The notes below the pieces were generated by a model. The model was not told where the DNA came from, did no database searches, and saw only the letters and a program-made list of their open reading frames with translations. 64,000 bases of DNA from Burkholderia arboris (GTDB lineage: Bacteria > Pseudomonadota > Gammaproteobacteria > Burkholderiales > Burkholderiaceae): positions 186,001-250,000 of the forward strand of contig NZ_CABVPX010000003.1 of the NCBI RefSeq assembly GCF_902499125.1. The letters are read 5' to 3'. Below are positions 56,820 to 64,000 of this stretch, one piece after another (position 1 is the stretch's first letter; each line of letters opens with the position of its first letter). Position numbers and translations under genes: made by a program.

Positions 56820-57807
56820 GGTGCGAATCATTGCGGCGACCGTCGCCGCCAGCGCGATGCTGTCCGGCTGCGCGACGGGACCGAACCGCAATCCCAACGA
56901 CCCGCTCGAGCCGATGAACCGGGCGATGTACAAGTTCAACGACACGGTCGACACGAACATCGCCCAGCCGATCGCGAAGGGGTACCAGAAGGTCACGCCG
57001 ACCCCGGTACGTACCGCGATCAGCAACTTCTTCTCGAACCTCGGCGATCTCGGCAACATCGCGAACAACCTGCTGCAGCTGCGCATCACCGACGCGACGG
57101 AGGATCTGATGCGCGTGGCGATGAACTCGCTGTTCGGCGTCGCCGGCCTGATCGACATCGCGACGCCGGCCGGGCTGCCGAAGCACCACCAGGATTTCGG
57201 GCTGACGATGGCGCGCTGGGGCGTGCCGTCCGGCCCGTACCTCGTGCTGCCCGTGTTCGGGCCGAGCACGATCCGCGACGGCGTCGGCCGCGCGGTGGAC
57301 GTGCGTTTCAACCTGCTGAACTACATCGAGCCGGCCGCACGCAACCCGATGTACATCGCGCAGTTCATCAGCGCGCGTTCCGACCTGCTCGGTGCGACCG
57401 ACCTGCTGAAGCAGGCCGCGCTCGATCCGTATTCGTTCGTGCGCGACGCGTACCTGCAGCAGCGCAAGTCGCTGACGTACCGCAGCCAGTCGTCGTCGGC
57501 CGCGCTGCCGACCTACAACGAACCGGGTGAGTCGGGCACCGTGCCGGCCGCGACGCCGGCCGTGCCGGGGCTGCCGAACTACGAGGATCCGGGCGAGTCG
57601 GGCGGCGCATCGGGTGCCACGCCGAACAGCGCGCCGGCTGCGCCGGGGTTGCCGCAGTATGACGATCCGGGCGCGGACAACGCGATGCCCGCGAGCGCGC
57701 CTGCTGCAGCACCGGCAGCAGCGTCGGCCGCCGTACCGGCGTCGTCCCGTTCGGCGACCGTGCCGGCCGCACCTGCCGCACCTGCCAGCGGTCCGGCCGC
57801 GCAGTAA
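56812..57807 (+). CDS. MlaA/VacJ family outer-membrane lipoprotein with repeat tail
   Basis: A 331-residue lipoprotein with lipobox LSGC (Cys about residue 18). The conserved MlaA domain covers residues 25-220: [60 protein letters not shown] and FQ-like YIEPAARNP. The remaining 110 residues are unlike typical MlaA (about 250 residues). Three imperfect repeats, [22 protein letters not shown] and [11 protein letters not shown], are followed by an Ala/Pro-rich tail. MlaA removes misplaced phospholipids from the outer leaflet. Overlap with hpnN suggests a shared role in outer-membrane lipid order. Confidence 0.9.
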   Translation: MNKVRIIAATVAASAMLSGCATGPNRNPNDPLEPMNRAMYKFNDTVDTNIAQPIAKGYQKVTPTPVRTAISNFFSNLGDLGNIANNLLQLRITDATEDLMRVAMNSLFGVAGLIDIATPAGLPKHHQDFGLTMARWGVPSGPYLVLPVFGPSTIRDGVGRAVDVRFNLLNYIEPAARNPMYIAQFISARSDLLGATDLLKQAALDPYSFVRDAYLQQRKSLTYRSQSSSAALPTYNEPGESGTVPAATPAVPGLPNYEDPGESGGASGATPNSAPAAPGLPQYDDPGADNAMPASAPAAAPAAASAAVPASSRSATVPAAPAAPASGPAAQ

Positions 57808-57833
57808 CGCCGCAACGGCGACCGCGCAAAGAC

Positions 57834-57867
57834 AAAGAGCGCTGCATCATGCAGCGCTCTTTTTTTG
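57834..57867. terminator. Bidirectional intrinsic terminator
   Basis: A 12-bp perfect inverted repeat (AGAGCGCTGCAT and ATGCAGCGCTCT around one base) is followed by a run of seven to eight T on the right and preceded by an A run on the left. It can end both the hpnN-mlaA transcript and the convergent hopanoid operon. Confidence 0.92.
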
Positions 57868-57916
57868 TCCGTACGAAGCGGGAAACGGGGAAGCGGGGAA
57901 GCAGGGAGAAAGTCGC

Positions 57917-58624
57917 TCAGACGATCCGCATCGCGCCCGTACGCTCGAACGCGTGCCGCGCCTGGATCAGCGTCGTGCGCGCCGCGCGCGCGTCGCTTGC
58001 GACCTGCAGCAGCGGGCCGAGCTGCGACGGTTGCTTCAGCAGTTCGCGCAGGATCGGCAGGATCGCCGTGCTGCCGTCGTCGCGCAGGCCGGCCGTCGCC
58101 GCGCGCGGCAGCGTGCGCCACGCCGGATCGACGATCGCGCGGCACACGGCGAACGGCACGCCGCGCGCCGCCGCGAAGGCCGCCGCGATGTGCGACTCCA
58201 TGTCGACCGCGAGTGCGCCTTTCGCCTGATGCAGCGACGTCTTCTCCTGTTCGCTGACGACCGGCGCGCCGACGGCCGCGATCGTGCCGCGCGTGACGCG
58301 CGCCCAGACCGGTGTGTCGTGCAGCGAGGCGACGAGCCGTGTGCTCCAGCCCGCATCGGTCTCCACGCGGCCGAACGGCCCGTCGATCGCGTTCGCGATC
58401 ACGAGCGCGCCGGGCACCAGGTCGGGCGCAAGCCCGCCCGCCGTGCCGAAGCTGATGATGCCCGCGCAACCGCGCGCGGTCGCGTCGGCCAGCGCACGTT
58501 CGAGCCGGTCGGCCCGCGCGGCGAACACGGCCTCGACGCCATCGCCGCGTGCGATGCGCGCCTCGAATGCCATCCCCGTCACCGCGATGACGGGCAATGC
58601 GCCGTTGTGTCGTGATACGCCCAC
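57917..58624 (-). CDS. hpnG: Hopanoid-associated nucleoside phosphorylase HpnG
   Basis: A 235-residue protein of the purine nucleoside phosphorylase/MTAN superfamily. It has IISFGTAGGLAPDLVPGALVIAN near residue 55 and the catalytic-site-like ALAVDMESHIAAAFAA near residue 140. HpnG releases adenine from adenosylhopane to give ribosylhopane on the way to bacteriohopanepolyols. It starts with a GTG three bases after the cyclase stop, indicating tight coupling. It is the last gene of the leftward hopanoid operon. Confidence 0.9.
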   Translation of the reverse strand: MGVSRHNGALPVIAVTGMAFEARIARGDGVEAVFAARADRLERALADATARGCAGIISFGTAGGLAPDLVPGALVIANAIDGPFGRVETDAGWSTRLVASLHDTPVWARVTRGTIAAVGAPVVSEQEKTSLHQAKGALAVDMESHIAAAFAAARGVPFAVCRAIVDPAWRTLPRAATAGLRDDGSTAILPILRELLKQPSQLGPLLQVASDARAARTTLIQARHAFERTGAMRIV

Positions 58625-58627
58625 GCG

Positions 58628-60601
58628 TTACATCCCGACCGTGACGCGCGTCGCGTTGTCACGCTTCAGGTTGCGGTAACGCGCCAGCGCCCACAGCGGG
58701 AAGAACTTGCGATAGCCGTGGTAGCGCAGGTAGAACACGCGCGGGAAGCCCGTCGCCGTGAAGCGCGTCTCGTCCCACAGGCCTGCTTCGTTCTGCTGGG
58801 CAATCAGATAGCCGACGCCGCGCGCCACGGCCGGGTTGTTCACCTCGCCGGCCGCCATCAGGCCGAGCAGCGCCCAGGCCGTCTGCGACGCCGTGCTCGG
58901 CGCCTGCTCGAAGCCGCGGTAGTTCAGCTTGTAGCTGTCGCCGTCCTCGCCCCAGCCGCCGTCCTTGTTCTGGATCGACAGCAGCCACTGCGCGCCGCGC
59001 TTCATGCGCGGATCGTCCGGCGTCAGGCCGGCCGCATTCAGCGAGCACAGCGCGGTCCACGTGCCGTACACGTAGTTCATCCCCCAGCGGCCGTACCAGC
59101 TGCCGTCCGGTTCCTGTTCCTTCAGCATGTAGTCGAGCGCGCGGCGGGCCGGCTCGCTGTTCAGCGGCGTCTCGCCGAGCTGCGACAGCATCGACAGGCA
59201 GCGGCCCGACACGTCGGACGTCGGCGGATCGAGCAGCGCACCGTGATCGGAGAACGGGATGTTGTTCAGGTAGTACTGCGTGTTTTCCGGTTCGAACGCA
59301 CCCCAGCCGCCGTCGCTGCTCTGCATGCCGACGACCCATTCGCGCGCACGCGCCATCGACTCGCGATACGTGTCCGATTGCTCGAGCTTCTGCGCACGAT
59401 CCATCGCCATCACGACCACGGCCGTATCGTCGACGTCCGGGTAGTGCGCGTTCGCATACTGGAACGCCCAGCCGCCGGGCCGCACGTGCGGGCGGCGCGA
59501 GATCCAGTCGCCGCGCACGTCGAGGATCTGCAGCGGACGCAGCCATTCGAGGCCGCGCATCACCGCCTGTTCCGCGCGTGCATCGCCGGTCTCGAGCAGC
59601 GCATGCGCGGCGAGCGACGTGTCCCACACCGGCGACAGGCACGGCTGGCAATACGCTTCGTCCTCGTGCACGACGAGCAGCTTCTCGAGCGCCTTGCGCG
59701 CGATCGCACGGTTCGGATGATCTTCCGCGTAGCCGAGCACGTCGTACATCATCACCGCGTTGGCCATCGCCGGGTAGATCGCGCCGAGGCCGTCCTCGCC
59801 GTTCAGGCGCTCGTCGACGAACGACACGGCCTGGCGGATCGCGCGTTCGCGCGTGTAGCTCGGGAACAGGCCGTCGACCGCGCGCAGCGCATGGTCGACC
59901 ACGCGGAAGAACGCGAACCAGCCGGCGCTCTGGTGGCCCTGGCGCGGCAGCAGCCCGGCGTTGACGGGCGGATCGATGAACAGCTCGTCGATGCGCACGC
60001 CGCGCGGGTTCTTCGCGATCGGACGCTTCGCGTTCAGCACGAGCAGCGGCACGATCACGGTACGCGCCCAGTACGACACCTTCGACAGGTGGAACGGGAA
60101 CCACTGCGGCAGCAGCATGATCTCGACCGGCATCATCGGCACCGCGCGCCACGGAATCGCACCGTACAGCGCGAGCTGGATGCGCGTGAACACGTTCGAC
60201 ATCTCGGCGCCGCCCATCGCGTGGATCGCCTTTCGTGCGCGCTGCATGTGCTCGGCGTTCTCGTCGTCGCCGATCACCTTCAGCGCGAAATACGCCTTCA
60301 CGCTCGCGCTGATGTTCGGCGCGCCGTCGGTGAACAGCGGCCAGCCGCCGTCGGCCTGCTGGATGCGGCGCAAATACTTGCCGATCTTCTGCTCGAGCTC
60401 GAGGTTCGGCGTCTCGCCGAGATAGTGCACGAGCAGCACGTATTCGGCGGGAATCGTCGAATCGGCTTCGAGCTCGTAGACCCAGTGTCCGTCCGCTTGC
60501 TGCGCGGCCAGCAGCGCGTCGGTCGCACGTGCGACGGCCGCGTCGACGCCGGCCGGCACGGCGCCGGCGGACAAGGTAGCCATTTCGGTGAGATCGTTCA
60601 T
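58628..60601 (-). CDS. shc: Squalene-hopene cyclase
   Basis: A 657-residue membrane-associated cyclase, the typical length. The catalytic DXDD motif is DVDD at residues 389-392 (ANAHYPDVDDTAVV). Several QW repeats are present, for example QSSDGGWGAFEPENTQYY, QEPDGSWYGRWG and QNKDGGWGE. It turns squalene into hopene or hopanol. The ATG at 60601 fits the N-terminus; the frame extends to 60805 without homology. It follows hpnE by 11 bases. Confidence 0.96.
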   Translation of the reverse strand: MNDLTEMATLSAGAVPAGVDAAVARATDALLAAQQADGHWVYELEADSTIPAEYVLLVHYLGETPNLELEQKIGKYLRRIQQADGGWPLFTDGAPNISASVKAYFALKVIGDDENAEHMQRARKAIHAMGGAEMSNVFTRIQLALYGAIPWRAVPMMPVEIMLLPQWFPFHLSKVSYWARTVIVPLLVLNAKRPIAKNPRGVRIDELFIDPPVNAGLLPRQGHQSAGWFAFFRVVDHALRAVDGLFPSYTRERAIRQAVSFVDERLNGEDGLGAIYPAMANAVMMYDVLGYAEDHPNRAIARKALEKLLVVHEDEAYCQPCLSPVWDTSLAAHALLETGDARAEQAVMRGLEWLRPLQILDVRGDWISRRPHVRPGGWAFQYANAHYPDVDDTAVVVMAMDRAQKLEQSDTYRESMARAREWVVGMQSSDGGWGAFEPENTQYYLNNIPFSDHGALLDPPTSDVSGRCLSMLSQLGETPLNSEPARRALDYMLKEQEPDGSWYGRWGMNYVYGTWTALCSLNAAGLTPDDPRMKRGAQWLLSIQNKDGGWGEDGDSYKLNYRGFEQAPSTASQTAWALLGLMAAGEVNNPAVARGVGYLIAQQNEAGLWDETRFTATGFPRVFYLRYHGYRKFFPLWALARYRNLKRDNATRVTVGM

Positions 60602-60612
60602 CGGTCCCTCTC

Positions 60613-61866
60613 TTATTGTGTCTGGAGCACGTCCGCGGCCAGCTGGCCGGAACGGATCGCGCCCTCGATCGTGGCGGGCAAGCCGGTGGCAATCCAGTCG
60701 CCCGCCAACACAAGATTGGTCCAGCGCGTACGCACGGCCGGACGTTTCATTTCCTGCGACGGCACCGCCGCAAAGCCCGCGCGCGGCTCGACGACGAGCT
60801 GCCACGCGGGGATGGTTTCCGGGTTCGCGCCGGTCACGCGCGCGACGTCTTCCCAGATGCGCCGCGCGAGCGTATCGCGCGGCGTGTCGAGCCAGCGGCC
60901 CGCGTCGCGGATCGTCGCCGCGAGCTGGCCGCCGCCGGTGCGCACCGCATCGACGACGCCGTTCACGACGGTCGTCTGCAACGCTGCGCCGACCGGCGAT
61001 TCGACCGCGAAATACGCGGTCACGACCGCGCTGAACGTGTCGGGCGCGGTGAGTTCAGGTACGAGCGGCTGCGCGACCTCGGGCGGCACGGCCAGCACGA
61101 CCGCGTCGCCCGGCGCGAGATCGATACGCTCGCCGCCGACCGAAACCGCATCGACCGCATTGCCGTGCGCGCCGAATTCGAACGCGTCGAGCCGCGAATT
61201 CAGCCGGATCTGCGCGCCGCCATGCTGCAGCATCCGCAGCGCGGGTTCGACGAATGCGCTGCCGAGCCCGTGGCGCGCGACGAGCGGACGGCAGCCGGGG
61301 CCGCCTGCGGCAAACGTGCCGCACAGCGCGGCGCGCGCGAGTTCGGCGCTCGCATGGCGCGGCTCGACGTTCAGCACACCGAGGAAATACGGCCGCAGCC
61401 AACGATCCCACAGCACGCCGTCGCATCGCATCGTCTGTGCGAGCGAGCGGCCCGTGCGCGCGAACGCGAGCGGGGCAAGCGCGAGGTAGTCGAGCGGCGT
61501 CGTGCCCGGCGCGCGCGACGCGGCATCGAACAGCCACGACGGCCAGCGCCCGTTGCCGAAGCGCAGCGTCCAGCGCTGCTGCGACGCGACGTCCACGACC
61601 GGAAACTCGGCCAGCGCAGGCCCCGCGAGCTGATCGGCCGCGCCGATCGCGCGCAGGTAGCGCTGCGTCGCGGGCTGTCCCGCGAATACCGAGTGCAGCC
61701 CGCTGTCGAGCGTCGTGTTCAGCGTCCCGTCGAACCACGAACGGCAGCGGCCGCCCGCGTGGGCATGCGCGTCGTGCAGCACGATGCGCCGCCCGCGGCG
61801 TTGCAGCTCGACCGCGGCCGACAGGCCCGCGAGTCCGGCGCCGATCACGTGGACGGTTCTGGGCAT
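60613..61866 (-). CDS. hpnE: Squalene-forming FAD-dependent reductase/desaturase HpnE
   Basis: A 417-residue FAD enzyme of the amine oxidase/phytoene desaturase family. It begins with the dinucleotide fold VHVIGAGLAGLSAAVELQRRGRRIVLHDAHAHAGGRCRSW. The C-terminal FAD segment is NLVLAGDWIATGLPATIEGAIRSG. In hopanoid bacteria HpnE reduces hydroxysqualene to squalene. It is encoded between hpnD (13 bases upstream) and shc (11 bases downstream) in one leftward operon. Confidence 0.93.
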   Translation of the reverse strand: MPRTVHVIGAGLAGLSAAVELQRRGRRIVLHDAHAHAGGRCRSWFDGTLNTTLDSGLHSVFAGQPATQRYLRAIGAADQLAGPALAEFPVVDVASQQRWTLRFGNGRWPSWLFDAASRAPGTTPLDYLALAPLAFARTGRSLAQTMRCDGVLWDRWLRPYFLGVLNVEPRHASAELARAALCGTFAAGGPGCRPLVARHGLGSAFVEPALRMLQHGGAQIRLNSRLDAFEFGAHGNAVDAVSVGGERIDLAPGDAVVLAVPPEVAQPLVPELTAPDTFSAVVTAYFAVESPVGAALQTTVVNGVVDAVRTGGGQLAATIRDAGRWLDTPRDTLARRIWEDVARVTGANPETIPAWQLVVEPRAGFAAVPSQEMKRPAVRTRWTNLVLAGDWIATGLPATIEGAIRSGQLAADVLQTQ

Positions 61867-61879
61867 CGACGCAGTCGAC

Positions 61880-62728
61880 TCAGAACAGCGCGTAGCGCGC
61901 GGCGATCATCAGCATGCGTGCCTTCGGCTTGCGCAGCGGCGCGCGCGGCGCGGCAAAGCCGCGTGCGATCGCGGCTTCGAGAATGCAGCGATACGCGCCC
62001 GACATGATGCGCGGCGCCTTCACCTGCGCACGCGGGCAGGTATCCATCACGGCGTCGGCCTGACGGAAGTGCTCGAGCGCGCGCTCGACGAGCGTCGCGC
62101 ACACGCGCGGCAGCGCCGGATCGCGCACGATCGTCGCCGGATCGGTGATCGCGATGCCTTCGCGCGCGAGCAGTTCGCGCGGCAGGTAGCAGCGGTTGAT
62201 CGCCGCATCGTCGTCGATGTCGCGCAGGATGTTCGTCAGCTGCAATGCGCGGCCGAGGTGGTGCGACAGCTTGATCCCTTCGGCTTCCGGCATCCCGAAA
62301 ATCCTCACCGACAGCCGGCCGGCCGCGCTCGCCACGCGATCGCAGAAGAGGTCGAGCGTCGGCTCGTCGGGCGCGCAGATGTCTTCGACCGCATCCATCG
62401 CCATCCCGTCGATCATCGCGTGGAAATCGTCGCGCTGCAGGTTGAACGCGTGGATCTCGCGGTCGAGCGCGGCCAGGTGGCGCGGCGGACGGCCGGCGAA
62501 ACACGCGTCGATGTCCGCGCGCCAGCGATCGAGGCCCGCGTTGCGCTCGGCGCGCGGCAGGTCGCTGTCGGCGATGTCGTCGACTGCGCGGCAAAACGCG
62601 TAGACCTGGAACATCGCATCGCGCTGCACCGCAGGCAGGATGCGCATCGCCAGATAGAAGGAACTGCCCGATGTGGCGGCAGCGGCGTCGGTTTCTTGTT
62701 CGTCCACGACGGAATTGGAAACGGCCAA
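61880..62728 (-). CDS. hpnD: Presqualene diphosphate synthase HpnD
   Basis: A 282-residue prenyl synthase of the squalene/phytoene synthase family. The first Asp-rich motif is FCRAVDDIADSD near residue 50 and the second is LTNILRDIDDDAAINRCYLP near residue 170. It joins two farnesyl diphosphates to presqualene diphosphate. The start is uncertain. A TTG at 62728 has GGAG 8 bases upstream and gives MAVSNSVVDEQ; a GTG at 62752 extends the frame by eight residues without a ribosome site. It is the first gene of the operon hpnD-hpnE-shc-hpnG. Confidence 0.9.
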   Translation of the reverse strand: MAVSNSVVDEQETDAAAATSGSSFYLAMRILPAVQRDAMFQVYAFCRAVDDIADSDLPRAERNAGLDRWRADIDACFAGRPPRHLAALDREIHAFNLQRDDFHAMIDGMAMDAVEDICAPDEPTLDLFCDRVASAAGRLSVRIFGMPEAEGIKLSHHLGRALQLTNILRDIDDDAAINRCYLPRELLAREGIAITDPATIVRDPALPRVCATLVERALEHFRQADAVMDTCPRAQVKAPRIMSGAYRCILEAAIARGFAAPRAPLRKPKARMLMIAARYALF

Positions 62729-62986
62729 GACGAGCTCCACGGAGACACCCACGCGGGGCGATTGAAGAAGCCATGCCCGGCTGGGATGGTCAGGGTGTCA
62801 ATGCGTGCGAGATATGCGAACGATCGACGCAGACAGGCACAAATTACCGGCCGGAAGCCGGAATTGGGCGAAAGTATAGCAATCTTTGAAGTTCGATGGC
62901 GGACACGCGCCGCGCCCGGCGGGGCGCCGGGCACCGCTGTCGGGCCGGCGCGGCGGCCTCGGCGGCAACGGGTGCCGCACGGCGCG

Positions 62987-63319
62987 TCAGCCGTAAACGA
63001 CGTCTCGCTGCAGGTCGAGCGCAATGAGCCCCATTTCACGCGTGAGCTGCAGCATCGAGCGGCGCTCGAGGCGCGAACCCATGAAGCTCGTCACGCGGCC
63101 GTCGGGCTCGGCGGTGAACTGGAAAACCGCGCCGCCGGTGCCGAACCACGCGCCCGGCACGTCCGGCGATTCCCGCCAGTCGATTTGCTCGAACACGCGC
63201 GCGATACCCGCGCGCACCAGGTCGCCCGGGCCGATCGGCGGTGCGATGTCGCCCAGGTCGTCGAGCGAATAGGGGCCGGGCTTGTCCGGCTTCCGGTAGA
63301 AGAGATAGTCGACGTTCAT
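62987..63319 (-). CDS. Small conserved protein of unknown function
   Basis: A 110-residue protein beginning MNVDYLFYRKPDKPGPYSLDDLGDIAPP and containing WFGTGGAVFQFTAEPDGRVTSFMGSRLERRSMLQL. No signal peptide, helix of membrane length or known motif is seen. Codon use fits the neighbours and the protein looks well folded, so I take it as real. The start could also be nine bases upstream. It is separated from hpnD by about 260 bases and need not belong to the hopanoid operon. Confidence 0.65.
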   Translation of the reverse strand: MNVDYLFYRKPDKPGPYSLDDLGDIAPPIGPGDLVRAGIARVFEQIDWRESPDVPGAWFGTGGAVFQFTAEPDGRVTSFMGSRLERRSMLQLTREMGLIALDLQRDVVYG

Positions 63320-63511
63320 GGGGCGCAATCGCGGGCAAAGTCACAAATTAGCGCGCTTCGGCACAAATTCAAATCGTATCCGGATGAAATGTGGCCTGCG
63401 CGAGACAAAGGGGTTGGATCGAAGCCGGACACGCGATCGCGCTGCGCGTTCGCGTCTGGATACCGGCGGGTTCGTCTAAGATGACACCTTTCTCGAAAAA
63501 ATACGGACACC

Positions 63512-64000
63512 ATGGAGACGAACGACACCGCCCCCCCGCAGTCCGGCCATCCCGTTTTCGTGCTCGTGCACGGCGCCTGGCATGGCGCGTGGTGCTACGC
63601 GCACGTCGCGGCTGCGCTGGCCGCGCGCGGCCACCTGTCGATCGCGCGCGACCTGCCCGCGCACGGCATCAACGCCCGCTTTCCCGCGTCGTATCTCGCA
63701 CGGCCGCTCGACAAGGACGCGTTCGGCGCCGAGCCGTCGCCGGTCGCGAACACGACGCTCGACGATTACGCGACGCAGGTGATGCAGGCCGTCGACGACG
63801 CATACGCGCTCGGCCACGGCAAGGTCGTGCTGGTCGGGCACAGCATGGGCGGCCTCGCGATCACGGCGGCCGCCGAACGCGCGCCGGAAAAGATCGCGAA
63901 GATCGTCTACCTCGCGGCCTTCATGCCGGGCTCGGGCGTGCCGGGCCTCGACTACGTCCGCGCGCCCGAAAACAAGGGCGAGATGCTCGGCCCGCTGATG
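63512..64000 (+). CDS. Alpha/beta hydrolase (salicylate/methyl-esterase-like), partial
   Basis: The first 163 residues of an alpha/beta-fold hydrolase that continues past the right edge. FVLVHGAWHGAWCYAHVAAAL provides the oxyanion hole and VVLVGHSMGGLA the nucleophile Ser near residue 112. The HGAWHGAWCW-like beginning and the lack of a signal peptide suit the plant methyl-esterase/EstC-like branch. The catalytic Asp and His lie beyond the window. The ATG at 63512 begins the conserved sequence. Confidence 0.85.
   Translation, partial: METNDTAPPQSGHPVFVLVHGAWHGAWCYAHVAAALAARGHLSIARDLPAHGINARFPASYLARPLDKDAFGAEPSPVANTTLDDYATQVMQAVDDAYALGHGKVVLVGHSMGGLAITAAAERAPEKIAKIVYLAAFMPGSGVPGLDYVRAPENKGEMLGPLM

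Overview
The window is GC-rich and densely coded. Its gene content is typical of a Burkholderia, most likely the B. cepacia complex, on a secondary chromosome: Burkholderia-type porins, hydroxycinnamate and pentose catabolism, a hopanoid cluster and T6SS accessory genes. The species call is an inference from recognised protein families; no search was run.

Layout. 1-0.8 kb: start of a probable diaminopropionate ammonia-lyase gene, divergent from an Lrp/AsnC regulator. 0.86-10.2 kb: a leftward hydroxycinnamate (ferulate) block with a tannase/feruloyl-esterase lipoprotein, porin, aromatic-acid MFS carrier, feruloyl-CoA synthetase, vanillin dehydrogenase, hydroxycinnamoyl-CoA hydratase/lyase and a MarR regulator. 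Two matching palindromes look like the MarR operators. 10.4-19.9 kb: L-arabinose uptake (AraFGH-type ABC transporter) and the non-phosphorylating oxidative route (dehydrogenase, lactonase, arabonate dehydratase, 2-keto-3-deoxyarabonate dehydratase), with a divergent LysR regulator. 20-21.9 kb: GST and OsmC-type genes with a GntR regulator. 21.9-29.5 kb: LacI regulator, a perfect palindromic operator and a CUT1 ABC transporter with a GH42 beta-galactosidase.

29.7-35.2 kb is an accessory island, visibly richer in A/T than its flanks. It holds a leftward YaaW-like gene, a gene combining an HNH-like nuclease motif with membrane segments, a 59-residue membrane peptide, and a divergent WYL-domain regulator with a palindrome in the shared promoter region. 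This is the best candidate for an undescribed system. To its right lie an RhlE-type helicase and a ferritin-like protein.

37.4-44.8 kb: the glycolate operon glcDEFG-glcB, divergent from a GlcC-type regulator, with two identical operators. 44.8-45.4 kb: a regulatory stretch with a perfect FNR/Anr box and two copies of another palindrome, ahead of a diguanylate cyclase. 47.1-49.1 kb: a NarX/NarL-like two-component pair. 49.3-50.9 kb: a T6SS cassette of PAAR protein, Tae4-like amidase and a small membrane protein that may be its immunity factor. 50.9-53.2 kb: a DHA2 drug exporter and its TetR regulator. 53.3-62.7 kb: hopanoid synthesis and outer-membrane lipid transport (HpnM/MlaC-like, HpnN, MlaA-like, HpnG, squalene-hopene cyclase, HpnE, HpnD). 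The window ends in a conserved small protein and the start of an alpha/beta hydrolase. I saw no rRNA, tRNA, CRISPR array or insertion sequence.
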